Made by a program: the position numbers and the translations under genes. DNA of 64,000 nt, taken from the NCBI GenBank assembly GCA_910587765.1, contig CAJUNR010000003.1:80155-144154 (forward strand), written 5' to 3'. The notes beneath the pieces were generated by a model, which saw only the letters and a list, made by a program, of their open reading frames with translations, did no database searches and had not been told where the DNA came from. Source of the stretch: an uncultured Lachnospiraceae bacterium (GTDB taxonomy: Bacteria; Bacillota; Clostridia; Lachnospirales; Lachnospiraceae). Numbering within the stretch: the stretch's first letter is position 1; each line of letters begins with the position of its first letter. Positions 1 through 7,227 of the stretch are shown in pieces.

Positions 1-1
1 T

Positions 2-496
2 CTGTATCAATTTGAAAATGTATATGTCCTGCGCCCGGATCAGGAACTGCATCATAAGATGTGGGACAAACCCAGGAAGCAGAAGGACGTCATGCGGGAG
101 CACGGGTTCCTGGCGCTGATCAAGCCGGAGGATTTTTGTGAAAAATATATCAATGAATTTCTCGATTTGAAGCTGGTCATCGTCTACTCCATGTGGGACG
201 GCTATCTGAAGCCGGAAGAGGCCGCTTATATCCGGAAATGGGACGCGTTTCTCAAGCGGCAGCAGGCGAAGGGCGTGGAGGTGAAGCACCTGCACACGAG
301 CGGACATGCCACGGCGGAACAGTTGACGCAGCTCATCAAAGAAGTGAATCCGAGGGAAGCCATCTGCCCGATTCACACGGAACACGCGGAAGGGTTTTAT
401 GAACTGGAGCTGCCGCAGGAGTTGAAGGAGAGGATAAGCTGGAAAGGAGATTGCGGTGTTTTATACAAAAGAGCAATGGATGAAAGACTTTCGTAA
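2..496 (+). CDS. MBL-fold (RNase J-like) metallohydrolase, 3' part
   Basis: Partial gene: the frame is open from the window edge, so the N-terminal metal-binding part is outside. The visible C-terminal part has the HTSGHA motif followed by a segment ending PIHTEHAEGF. This is the signature of the C-terminal RMMBL region of beta-CASP / RNase J-like metallo-beta-lactamases, which act on nucleic acids or related substrates. Which substrate cannot be told from this fragment. The last 13 codons overlap the next gene, which has a different, AT-rich base composition, so the C-terminus may have been rewritten when that gene arrived. Confidence 0.75.
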   Translation: MYQFENVYVLRPDQELHHKMWDKPRKQKDVMREHGFLALIKPEDFCEKYINEFLDLKLVIVYSMWDGYLKPEEAAYIRKWDAFLKRQQAKGVEVKHLHTSGHATAEQLTQLIKEVNPREAICPIHTEHAEGFYELELPQELKERISWKGDCGVLYKRAMDERLS

Positions 497-1352
497 TCGG
501 GCCGAAACAATAGCAGGGCTTTTGTGGGTTTCACAGAAAAGTAAATATACTAAGGCGAGTGTGATCAACCGACAGATTAAGACATACCGTGATGAGAAGC
601 TGGCTCTGCTCAAAAGACAGGCAAACTCGGAAAAATGGGGAAATGACCGTCTGCTTAATGAAATATTGAGTATGACTTATGCGTCTTATATTATTATGCT
701 TGAATACAGAAATAAAGTATGGCCTTATGAATATATGGCTTTTGCCCGCCGAATTGGTGAACTGTGGGAGCCTTTTTGCCGACTTACATTTGAATATCCT
801 GTAAAAAAGCTGCATATTATTAAACCGCCTGATTTTGAACAGGTGCATAGGAACATAAGGAAAAGTGCGGCCGGATATATAGATTCACTGAAAATTGCGG
901 AAGATATTAAAATCGAACTCAAGCGGCGCTATGAAATTCCATGGACAATGGTTGACAGCGGGGGAATAAAGCTTGCTTTGGATTTGCATTTTGAGCAGGA
1001 TGGAACGCATTACAATTGTGATTTCAAGAGTGGATTCAGTTCTAATGAGAAAGGAAATACGAACAGATTATTGCTTGTCGCAAGTATTTACCATTCGTTG
1101 GGAGAAAATGAGAAAACATTATTGTTTGTCCGTCAAAAAGAAAGCGAAAACAATCATTATCTGCAGACATTGAAAAATTCACCGTATTGGGATGTTTATT
1201 GCGCTGATGAATGTTATGCGGCGATGAAAGCCTTTACAGGGTTTGATATTCGCAAATGGCTGGATCATAACGTTGACTGGAAGCAGGATATCAGCGGCGA
1301 ACTGAGGGAACATCTGCAGGAAAATGATCTGTTGAAATACTTGACGTGGTAA
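456..1352 (+). CDS. Putative type II restriction endonuclease
   Basis: A 298-residue protein directly upstream of a DNA adenine methyltransferase, so most likely the restriction partner. A candidate PD-(D/E)XK-type nuclease core is visible: D176, then D189-F-K191, followed by a helix rich in charged residues. I do not recognise a named enzyme or recognition site. The start is GTG at 456, supported by AAAGGAG at 444-450; this puts 41 bases inside the upstream gene. Codon use is clearly AT-rich compared with the flanking genes, as in the methyltransferase, which suggests the two arrived together by transfer. The nuclease assignment rests on context plus a weak motif. Confidence 0.6.
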   Translation: MFYTKEQWMKDFRNRAETIAGLLWVSQKSKYTKASVINRQIKTYRDEKLALLKRQANSEKWGNDRLLNEILSMTYASYIIMLEYRNKVWPYEYMAFARRIGELWEPFCRLTFEYPVKKLHIIKPPDFEQVHRNIRKSAAGYIDSLKIAEDIKIELKRRYEIPWTMVDSGGIKLALDLHFEQDGTHYNCDFKSGFSSNEKGNTNRLLLVASIYHSLGENEKTLLFVRQKESENNHYLQTLKNSPYWDVYCADECYAAMKAFTGFDIRKWLDHNVDWKQDISGELREHLQENDLLKYLTW

Positions 1353-1373
1353 TGGCCGGGATATATAATTTTG

Positions 1374-1397
1374 CTTAAGATGGATCTTAAGTTTTTT
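1374..1397 (+). promoter_or_regulatory. Inverted repeat with T-run between R and M genes
   Basis: CTTAAGATGGATCTTAAG is a perfect inverted repeat with 8-base arms, followed at once by six T residues. It may be a weak intrinsic terminator or attenuator that limits read-through from the nuclease gene, or an operator for a regulator. It lies 18 bases before the methyltransferase start codon. Confidence 0.5.
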
Positions 1398-1415
1398 CTT
1401 TGAGAAAGGCGTGAA

Positions 1416-3035
1416 ATGATGAAAGATATCCTGTGTGCATATTACACAAATTCCAGCGACATAACGTCGTATATGATAAGACGTCTTGGAGTTTCCCGTA
1501 ATGATATCATATTAGAGCCGTCTGCAGGAGAGGGTATTCTCATTGATGAAATCTTAAAGACAGGGCTTTCCGTTCAAATTGACGCCCTTGACATTGATGG
1601 AAAAGCAGTCTCGATTCTCAGAAAAAAATACCAGGAAAACAGTGCTGTTACGGTCAGAGAAACCGATACGCTGCTGGATGAGCGCCTTGACGCATTTGGT
1701 GTCCCTGAAATCTGGCTCAAAAAGACAGACGCGTTAGTAGATGAACAACTGGATTATTTCGGAGCCACAGGCGGACACTATGACCGGGTAATTGGGAATC
1801 CGCCTTATGGCGCGTGGCAGGATTATAAAAAAAGAGCTTTGCTCAAAAGGAGATACCCCGGCCAGTATGTAAAAGAGACTTATTCGTTGTTTTTGCTGCG
1901 TTGTATTTCTGTTCTTAAAATGGGCGGCCGGCTTTCGTTTATTATTCCTGATACATATATGTTTCTGAATCTGCACGCTAAACTTCGGGAATTGCTATTA
2001 ACTACAACGAAAATTGAAGAAATAATAACATTTTCTTCAAAATTTTTCCCGGGTGTAAGTTTTGGCTATTCAAACCTGTCTATTATTACGCTTGAAAGAA
2101 CAGGAAAAGAAAGTGCGCTTAATCATACCGTCCGAATTGTACAGGGGTTTCAATCCACTTCTGAATTTGCACTCTTATTTGAGGATAGCGGGCTGCCTGC
2201 TCATCTTTCAACATTTTTACTCAGGCAGGCGGATATTTTCGACAGCGAACAACATAGATTTATTCTTGCGGACAATGATATGACGCACGTGTTAAAAAAA
2301 GCTTCTGTACGTCTTGGAGATGTCGCGGATGTGGTAACAGGTTTCTATACCGGTGATAACAGGCGTTTTATTCGTGTGCTGAATGACAGTGTGAAAGGAG
2401 GAAAAAATTATGAGAAAGTCGACAGCTCTTTGATTTTTTCCTGTACATCCCTCTGTGGAATTGACGATGCGCCCGAAGGATATGTCCCATATGTAAAAAG
2501 TGTGTCGAATACTCGTTATTATAGATTATATGATGAATGGTTTGTCCGATGGGATAAAGATACCGTTACTCATTATAGCAGCAACAAAAAATCCCGTTTT
2601 CAGAATTCTGCGTTTTATTTTCGGACCGGGGTAGCGATTCCCATGGTTAAATCGAGCAGGATGAAAGCATCGTTAATTGAGAATCGCGTTTTTGACCAGT
2701 CCGTAGTCGGGATATTTCCGAAAGATGATTCAAAACTGTATTATGTACTGGCGCTTATGAACTCTGATGTTGTAAATGATTTGATTCATGTGATCAATCC
2801 AACTGCAAATAATTCAGCGAATTATGTAAAACAGATACCCTATATCGAACCGGAACAAAAAGTGATGGATTTGATTAAAGATAAAGTAAGAAGAATCATT
2901 GAGTGTATCAGAGAGGGGATAACGGATAATTGTGAACCGTTGCATTGTGAAATTAATATGCTGATTAAACAGGCATATACCGCGCACATAAATTTGAACA
3001 AACACTCTGTACAGAATCCGATTTTGGTTGTATAA
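1416..3035 (+). CDS. N6-adenine DNA methyltransferase (type II, gamma class)
   Basis: A 539-residue modification methyltransferase of the M.TaqI/Eco57I-like group that transfers a methyl group from S-adenosylmethionine to the N6 of adenine. The order of motifs fits the gamma class: an N-terminal segment before motif I, motif I around LEPSAGEG (SAM binding), motif IV NPPYG (catalysis), and a long C-terminal part that should hold the target recognition domain. Start ATG 1416 follows GAAAGGCG; a second ATG sits one codon later. It forms a restriction-modification pair with the upstream gene, 63 bases away. AT-rich composition relative to the rest of the window points to horizontal acquisition. 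The target sequence cannot be predicted by eye. Confidence 0.9.
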   Translation: MMKDILCAYYTNSSDITSYMIRRLGVSRNDIILEPSAGEGILIDEILKTGLSVQIDALDIDGKAVSILRKKYQENSAVTVRETDTLLDERLDAFGVPEIWLKKTDALVDEQLDYFGATGGHYDRVIGNPPYGAWQDYKKRALLKRRYPGQYVKETYSLFLLRCISVLKMGGRLSFIIPDTYMFLNLHAKLRELLLTTTKIEEIITFSSKFFPGVSFGYSNLSIITLERTGKESALNHTVRIVQGFQSTSEFALLFEDSGLPAHLSTFLLRQADIFDSEQHRFILADNDMTHVLKKASVRLGDVADVVTGFYTGDNRRFIRVLNDSVKGGKNYEKVDSSLIFSCTSLCGIDDAPEGYVPYVKSVSNTRYYRLYDEWFVRWDKDTVTHYSSNKKSRFQNSAFYFRTGVAIPMVKSSRMKASLIENRVFDQSVVGIFPKDDSKLYYVLALMNSDVVNDLIHVINPTANNSANYVKQIPYIEPEQKVMDLIKDKVRRIIECIREGITDNCEPLHCEINMLIKQAYTAHINLNKHSVQNPILVV

Positions 3036-3036
3036 T
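3008..3036 (+). promoter_or_regulatory. Candidate sigma-A promoter for the lipoprotein gene
   Basis: TGTACA (3008-3013), a 17-base spacer and TATAAT (3031-3036). It overlaps the stop codon of the methyltransferase and would transcribe the lipoprotein gene with a leader of about 150 bases. The leader contains a small hairpin, GCTCGT/ACGAGC at 3049-3066. Confidence 0.5.
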
Positions 3037-3191
3037 ATAAACGATTCGGCTCGTTGGCAGACGAGCGCGGGAAAAGACACCGAAAGCCCGATCCTGTGTC
3101 CGAAAAGGCCGGCGCAAAAGGATAAAAAGCCGCCGGGAGATTCCGGTCGTCGAAAGGGCTGCGGGGGATGAAAAACAGGAGGTTATGAAAA

Positions 3192-3779
3192 ATGAAACGA
3201 ATGAAAAGCAGGCTTGTGGGACTCCTTCTCGCGGCGGCGACGGTACTGACGATGAGCGCGTGTTCCGGCGGCGGGACGGCGCCGGTGCTGACCGTGGCAG
3301 GCAAGGAAGTGACGCTGGGGGAGACGGGCGCAGGCGTGTTTCCGCTGACGGAATTTGAGATGGCAATCCCGGGACAGGGGACGCCGATGGACATGATGCC
3401 GGGCAAGAGCTGGCTGTCGACGTTCATGACGCTGAAAAAAGACGGCGATTCCTATGCGTATGTGTATGTGTACAATCCGGAGCGGAGCGAAGTGCTGGTC
3501 ACTTCCGCAACGATTTACAAGCTCTCTTTTTCCATGCACGGCGAGGATACGGAAGCAAGCTACTGGGCGGAGGACAACGTGCTGGTCAACGGTACGAATT
3601 ACTTCGGGATGGATGCCGACGGCGTGAAAGAGACGATGGCGGAGTTCAAGGCCCTCTCGGAAGAGGGCGATTACCTGTCCTACCGGGACGGAAAATATCT
3701 CTATCGTTTTGAACTTGACGAAAACGGAGTCGTGGATGAAGTCGAAGTAGAGATGGATATCGAAAAGAGCTACAGTTGA
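3192..3779 (+). CDS. Hypothetical lipoprotein
   Basis: A 195-residue secreted lipoprotein. The N-terminus has basic residues, a hydrophobic stretch and a lipobox ending LTMSAC, so the mature protein should be anchored to the outer face of the membrane through a cysteine near residue 24. The mature part is acidic, predicted mostly beta/alpha mixed, with many Tyr and Asp/Glu residues; I recognise no family. AGGAGG at 3177-3182 supports ATG 3192. GC content returns here to that of the host, marking the right edge of the AT-rich restriction-modification segment. Confidence 0.8.
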   Translation: MKRMKSRLVGLLLAAATVLTMSACSGGGTAPVLTVAGKEVTLGETGAGVFPLTEFEMAIPGQGTPMDMMPGKSWLSTFMTLKKDGDSYAYVYVYNPERSEVLVTSATIYKLSFSMHGEDTEASYWAEDNVLVNGTNYFGMDADGVKETMAEFKALSEEGDYLSYRDGKYLYRFELDENGVVDEVEVEMDIEKSYS

Positions 3780-3840
3780 TCGAAGACGAGCATGGAGACA
3801 AAGGCTTTCGGTGCGTGTGACGCGTCCGGGAGCCTTTTCT

Positions 3841-3928
3841 GTGCATACGGGCGTCCGGATGAAACAGGTCAGCAGGCTGACGGACGCCCGATGCGCGAGT
3901 AGGGGAAGATGAATTTTCCCTACTCGAT
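3841..3928 (+). repeat. Short double-hairpin repeat, copy 1
   Basis: An 88-base copy of a dispersed intergenic repeat. It begins GTGCATACGG and contains two hairpins: GGGCGTCCG (3849-3857) with CGGACGCCC (3881-3889), then GAGTAGGG (3897-3904) with CCCTACTC (3918-3925). Reversed, it aligns along its length with 16119-16206, including a shared GTCAGCAG in the first loop. It fills most of the gap between the lipoprotein gene and the next gene. Confidence 0.75.
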
Positions 3929-3973
3929 CACTGCGGCTTCGCAGTGCGGCGAAAGAACAAAAGGAGCGACGGC

Positions 3974-4468
3974 ATGGGTACAAAAGAAATTCCGGCGGAG
4001 GGCATGGTGTGTCTGCTGGCGGCGGCAGCCGTAATATGGATCTTCGGGCGGATCATCCGGAAGAGAAAGTTTGCGAGGGATTATCCCTATGAGAAGAAGA
4101 TGCTTCTGACTGCTGCGGAATACCGTTTTTATAAAGTGCTGAAGGAACAGTGCGACCGGAACCGGCTGCTGATCTGCCCCAAGGTCCGCATGGAGGATTT
4201 TCTCAGTGTCACGGACCGGCGGAACCGGAACCGTTACAGAGGATTTATCAAGTCAAGGCATATTGACTTTATTCTGTGCGACCGGGATCTGCACATGCTG
4301 GCCGGGGTGGAGCTCGACGACGCTTCCCACAATACGCCTGCGGCGGAAAGGACAGACGCGTTCAAGGATCATGTATTTAAAAAGATCGGCCTGCCGCTGT
4401 ACCGGGTTCCCGCGGCGCCGGGGCAGTATACGGCCAGAATCCGGAAAATTATAGACGAACTTATATAA
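3974..4468 (+). CDS. DUF2726 domain protein, membrane-anchored
   Basis: A 164-residue protein with one N-terminal transmembrane helix and a cytoplasmic DUF2726 domain. That domain is a small restriction-endonuclease-like fold: the core here reads as a conserved phenylalanine/arginine-rich region, then HIDFILCDRD, GVELDDASHN and a final KIGLPLYRVPA, all typical of the family. Members are often fused to or near DNA-processing proteins, but the biochemical role is unknown. I chose ATG 3974 because AAGGAG lies at 3961-3966; a GTG at 3944 is in frame but lacks a good ribosome site and lies in the tail of the repeat region. Confidence 0.8.
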   Translation: MGTKEIPAEGMVCLLAAAAVIWIFGRIIRKRKFARDYPYEKKMLLTAAEYRFYKVLKEQCDRNRLLICPKVRMEDFLSVTDRRNRNRYRGFIKSRHIDFILCDRDLHMLAGVELDDASHNTPAAERTDAFKDHVFKKIGLPLYRVPAAPGQYTARIRKIIDELI

Positions 4469-4475
4469 AATTTCA

Positions 4476-4504
4476 TTTCAATCGGTGTAAATATATGGTA
4501 TAAT
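4476..4504 (+). promoter_or_regulatory. Candidate promoter of the first hemerythrin gene
   Basis: A good -10 box TATAAT at 4499-4504 with a weak -35 (TTTCAA, 4476-4481) at 17 bases. It would give a leader of about 165 bases before the start at 4675. I see no riboswitch consensus in that leader. Confidence 0.4.
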
Positions 4505-4674
4505 GGCGGGAGATATGATGCCGCGCCGGAACGAAGCGGACGCGCATCGCGGAATGTTTGTCATGTGCGAGGAACATGGCAGCTGATTTCCCAAAAATAG
4601 ACAGCATGTCTACGGACAGTTTTGCGCCCTGCAGGCCGGGGAGTGAATTGATGGTAGCAGAAGGAGGACTGGAG

Positions 4675-6021
4675 ATGGAGAACCAACTGGAATGGAAGGA
4701 AGAATTTAACATTGGGGTGGAAGAGATTGACAAAGAGCATCAAAGGCTCTTTACGGTCATCAACAGGCTCTTCGCCCTGGGGGAAGAAGGGGAGAAAGGG
4801 AAGAAGGCGTGCGAAGAAGGGATCAAATATTTTTACGAGCATGCCGTGAAGCACTTTGCGGATGAAGAGAAATATATGGAGCTGATCCATTACGACAATC
4901 TGAAGATGCACAGACGGATACATAGAGGATTTCGGGATAATACGCTTCCGGCGCTGGAAGAAGAACTGAAAGCGGCGGATTATTCCCCGGAGGCGGTGGA
5001 ACACTTTCTGGCGGTCTGCGCCGGATGGCTGCTCGGGCATACGCTGACGGAGGATCAGGCGATCACCGGGGAGAAGAACAGCAAGTGGGAGGATCTGCTC
5101 CCGGAAGCGGAGCTTGAGGCCATGAAAAACGTGATCCAGAAGCTTCTGCGCCAGATGTTCCAGTTGAAAGCGAAGGTGGTCAGCGATACTTACGGCGGAG
5201 AGCGTTTCGGGAACGGCATCTATTACCGGATGGTATACGGAAGGGAACGGGACGCGAAAAAGTGGGAGATTATTCTTGTCTTTGAAGAGAAGATTCTCAT
5301 TAATACCGTCGGCAGGCTGATGGGGGTGAAATCGAAAAAGATCAATGTCATGCTGATCAATGCGGCCAGGTATACCGCGGGTCAGTTTGTCAATCATGTG
5401 ATGGAGCATTTTCCTTCGATCGTGTCTTATGAGATGCAGGAAGAAAATCTTCTGACCTATGACGAATTCAGGGAGGTGTTTGAGCAGAAGAAACCTCAGA
5501 TCAGTCTGCTTTTCAGTACGGACGAAGGATATTTTTCCTATTGCGTGATTGCGCCCCATTTGCTGGGGAAGGGAATCGGGACGCCTTTAGGGATCGGCAA
5601 TGAAGTGAAGGAGATTGAAAAATATCTGAAGAGCAAAGACAGCGGAGCGCCGAAAGTGCTGGTGGTGGACGATTCCATGACCATCCGGGAGGGAATCAAG
5701 AGACTCCTGCAGGAGGACTACGATGTGACCGCGGTTCAGTCCGGCGTGGCCGCGATCCGGGCTATCAGTCTTGATAAACCGGATCTGGTGCTTCTGGATC
5801 ATGATATGCCGGTCTGCGACGGAAGGCATGTGTTGGAGATGCTCCGGTCTGAGAAAGAATTTGCGGACATACCGGTGATTTTCCTCACAAGCCGCGACGA
5901 CCCGGAGAGCGTGAAAAAGGTCCTGTCCCTGAAACCGGACGGGTATCTGCTGAAATATCTGAAACCGGCGCAGATCAGGGAGAGGATTGACGGGTTTTTT
6001 GAGGCGAGGAAGAAAAGATAA
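4675..6021 (+). CDS. Bacteriohemerythrin - CheX-like - receiver protein
   Basis: A 448-residue three-part signalling protein. Residues 1-135 are a bacteriohemerythrin domain with the di-iron ligand pattern visible (H22, H60-x3-E64, H79-x3-H83 and a late HTLTED), so it should bind O2 or sense redox. Residues about 150-320 resemble the CheX/CheC-type phosphatase fold; this is a weaker call. Residues about 325-448 are a response-regulator receiver domain with acidic VVDDS, phospho-acceptor in LLDHDMP, FLTSRDD and the conserved Lys in YLLK. AAGGAGG at 4661-4667 supports ATG 4675. It is followed by a similar gene lacking the receiver and by a hybrid kinase, which may be its phosphate source. Confidence 0.85.
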   Translation: MENQLEWKEEFNIGVEEIDKEHQRLFTVINRLFALGEEGEKGKKACEEGIKYFYEHAVKHFADEEKYMELIHYDNLKMHRRIHRGFRDNTLPALEEELKAADYSPEAVEHFLAVCAGWLLGHTLTEDQAITGEKNSKWEDLLPEAELEAMKNVIQKLLRQMFQLKAKVVSDTYGGERFGNGIYYRMVYGRERDAKKWEIILVFEEKILINTVGRLMGVKSKKINVMLINAARYTAGQFVNHVMEHFPSIVSYEMQEENLLTYDEFREVFEQKKPQISLLFSTDEGYFSYCVIAPHLLGKGIGTPLGIGNEVKEIEKYLKSKDSGAPKVLVVDDSMTIREGIKRLLQEDYDVTAVQSGVAAIRAISLDKPDLVLLDHDMPVCDGRHVLEMLRSEKEFADIPVIFLTSRDDPESVKKVLSLKPDGYLLKYLKPAQIRERIDGFFEARKKR

Positions 6022-6033
6022 CCGATACCATGG

Positions 6034-6062
6034 ATCGCAGGCCGCTACGGCCTGCGATTTTT
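6034..6062 (+). terminator. Intrinsic terminator after the first hemerythrin gene
   Basis: Stem ATCGCAGGCCG / CGGCCTGCGAT with a three-base CTA loop, followed by a short T-run. It directly follows the stop codon at 6021. Confidence 0.85.
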
Positions 6063-6078
6063 CCGGTGCGCGGGCAGA

Positions 6079-6131
6079 TTACTGTTCAAACCCATGCTGT
6101 CCGGACGCCCGACGCGGGTGTGAAAAGTAAC
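6079..6131 (+). repeat. Short element with shared terminal repeats, nested in a hairpin repeat
   Basis: A 53-base element ending TTACTGTTCA (6079-6088) and TGAAAAGTAA (6121-6130), the same terminal motif as the large palindromic elements at 12.7, 14.4, 19.0 and 60.3 kb. It is flanked by GCGGGCAGA (6070-6078) and GTGGGCAGG (6132-6140), a 7-of-9 match consistent with an aged target duplication. The flanks together resemble the double-hairpin repeat, so it seems to have inserted into one. Confidence 0.5.
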
Positions 6132-6162
6132 GTGGGCAGGGAAGAAATATCCCCTGCTCGAT
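6132..6162 (+). repeat. Double-hairpin repeat, partial copy
   Basis: GTGGGCAGGGAAG, an A-rich loop and CCCCTGCTCGAT: the second hairpin of the family also found at 3841-3928, 16119-16206 and 51897-51948. It appears interrupted on its left by the 53-base element. Confidence 0.55.
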
Positions 6163-6170
6163 TATGGAAG

Positions 6171-6199
6171 TAGACAAAAGGCCAAAGGGAATTTATAAT
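6171..6199 (+). promoter_or_regulatory. Promoter of the second hemerythrin gene
   Basis: TAGACA (6171-6176), a 17-base spacer and TATAAT (6194-6199). Near-consensus sigma-A promoter, giving a leader of about 35 bases before ATG 6242. Confidence 0.65.
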
Positions 6200-6241
6200 T
6201 AGAAGCAGGACAAATACATACATCGGGAGGCGGGGTTCGCT

Positions 6242-7117
6242 ATGGAAAAGGTCGTGTGGGATGACAGATTTAAAATCGGCGTGGAGGTGGTGGACAGGGC
6301 GCATGCCAAGCTCTTTCGGATCGTAAACAAACTGTTCGATCTTTCTCAGGATGGGTCGACGAATCAGGCTGCGTACAAAGAGGGCATCAAATATTTGGAA
6401 GGTTATACGATGACGCATTTCTCGGAGGAGGAAGCGTACATGCGTTCGATTCGCTACGGCGGATATGCGGAACACAAGCGGATCCATGACAATTTCAGGA
6501 ATAAGACGCTCGTTTCGCTGAAAAGGGATCTGGAACTGTCCGGCTACTCTCTGGCGGCTATTCAGCGGTTTGTGGGAATCGCGAACCGCTGGCTGTCGGA
6601 ACATATTATGCTGGAAGATCAGGCGATCGTGGGGAGGGCGGTCCGCCAGAAGAAGAGGGACCGTTCCTCGCAGATCGAGATTATCTCCAGGACGGTCGGC
6701 CGGGCGGTGCACGACGTCCTTCAGGCGGATACGAAGCTGGTCAGCAGCGAATATAAAGGACAGAACATCGGAAACGGGTATTACTGCGGCCAGTGCTATG
6801 ACATGGGAGGCGGAGTGGTCTTGCAGCTTCTTCTGGGCGTGGAGGATATTCTCTTCCTGCGGGGGATTGAACGGATTCCGGGGATTTGCAAACGAGAGAT
6901 GACGGAGCATGATACGCTGAATGTCTTTGAGCAGTTGTTTCTGAAAATGGGCAGATTGTTCAAAGTGGAGACCGAGCCGGAATTTGGTCTGGAAAATCTG
7001 ATGAGCCGGGATCAGTTCCGGCAGGAATTTATGAAGGGCTGCCCCTGCAGCCTGCTGTTCGGCACCCGCTCCGGGGCGCTGGTCTTCTGCTACCGGAGCT
7101 GGAGGGAGAAACGCTAG
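6242..7117 (+). CDS. Bacteriohemerythrin with CheX-like C-terminal domain
   Basis: A 291-residue paralogue of the preceding hemerythrin protein without the receiver domain. The hemerythrin ligands are present (H21, H59-x3-E63, H78-x3-H82 and EHIMLED). The remaining 150 residues match the middle part of the upstream protein, including a stretch near TKLVSSEYKGQNIGNGYY that parallels its KVVSDTYGGERFGNGIYY. GGGAGGCGG precedes ATG 6242. It probably binds O2 through the di-iron site, and by analogy acts in signalling. The pair looks like a gene duplication followed by gain or loss of the receiver. Confidence 0.85.
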   Translation: MEKVVWDDRFKIGVEVVDRAHAKLFRIVNKLFDLSQDGSTNQAAYKEGIKYLEGYTMTHFSEEEAYMRSIRYGGYAEHKRIHDNFRNKTLVSLKRDLELSGYSLAAIQRFVGIANRWLSEHIMLEDQAIVGRAVRQKKRDRSSQIEIISRTVGRAVHDVLQADTKLVSSEYKGQNIGNGYYCGQCYDMGGGVVLQLLLGVEDILFLRGIERIPGICKREMTEHDTLNVFEQLFLKMGRLFKVETEPEFGLENLMSRDQFRQEFMKGCPCSLLFGTRSGALVFCYRSWREKR

Positions 7118-7145
7118 AACGGCGGCTTATCCGCAAGGTCTGATA

Positions 7146-7174
7146 TTGACAGGGGTTCCCGTGCTTGTTAGAAT
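7146..7174 (+). promoter_or_regulatory. Strong sigma-A promoter for the hybrid kinase
   Basis: TTGACA (7146-7151), exactly 17 bases, then TAGAAT (7169-7174). Matches 11 of 12 consensus positions and lies 54 bases before the start codon. Confidence 0.8.
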
Positions 7175-7227
7175 GGTAATACAGACGGACCGGCGACGGT
7201 CTTTGGAGCGTGCGGAGGAAAAAAGGA

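Noticed and set aside
3841..3928. CRISPR-like repeat array
   Set aside because: Repeats are dispersed, not tandem, and have no regular spacers. No cas gene is in the window.
4505..4674. Riboswitch (for example cyclic-di-GMP type) in the leader of the first hemerythrin gene
   Set aside because: No conserved riboswitch core could be matched by eye.
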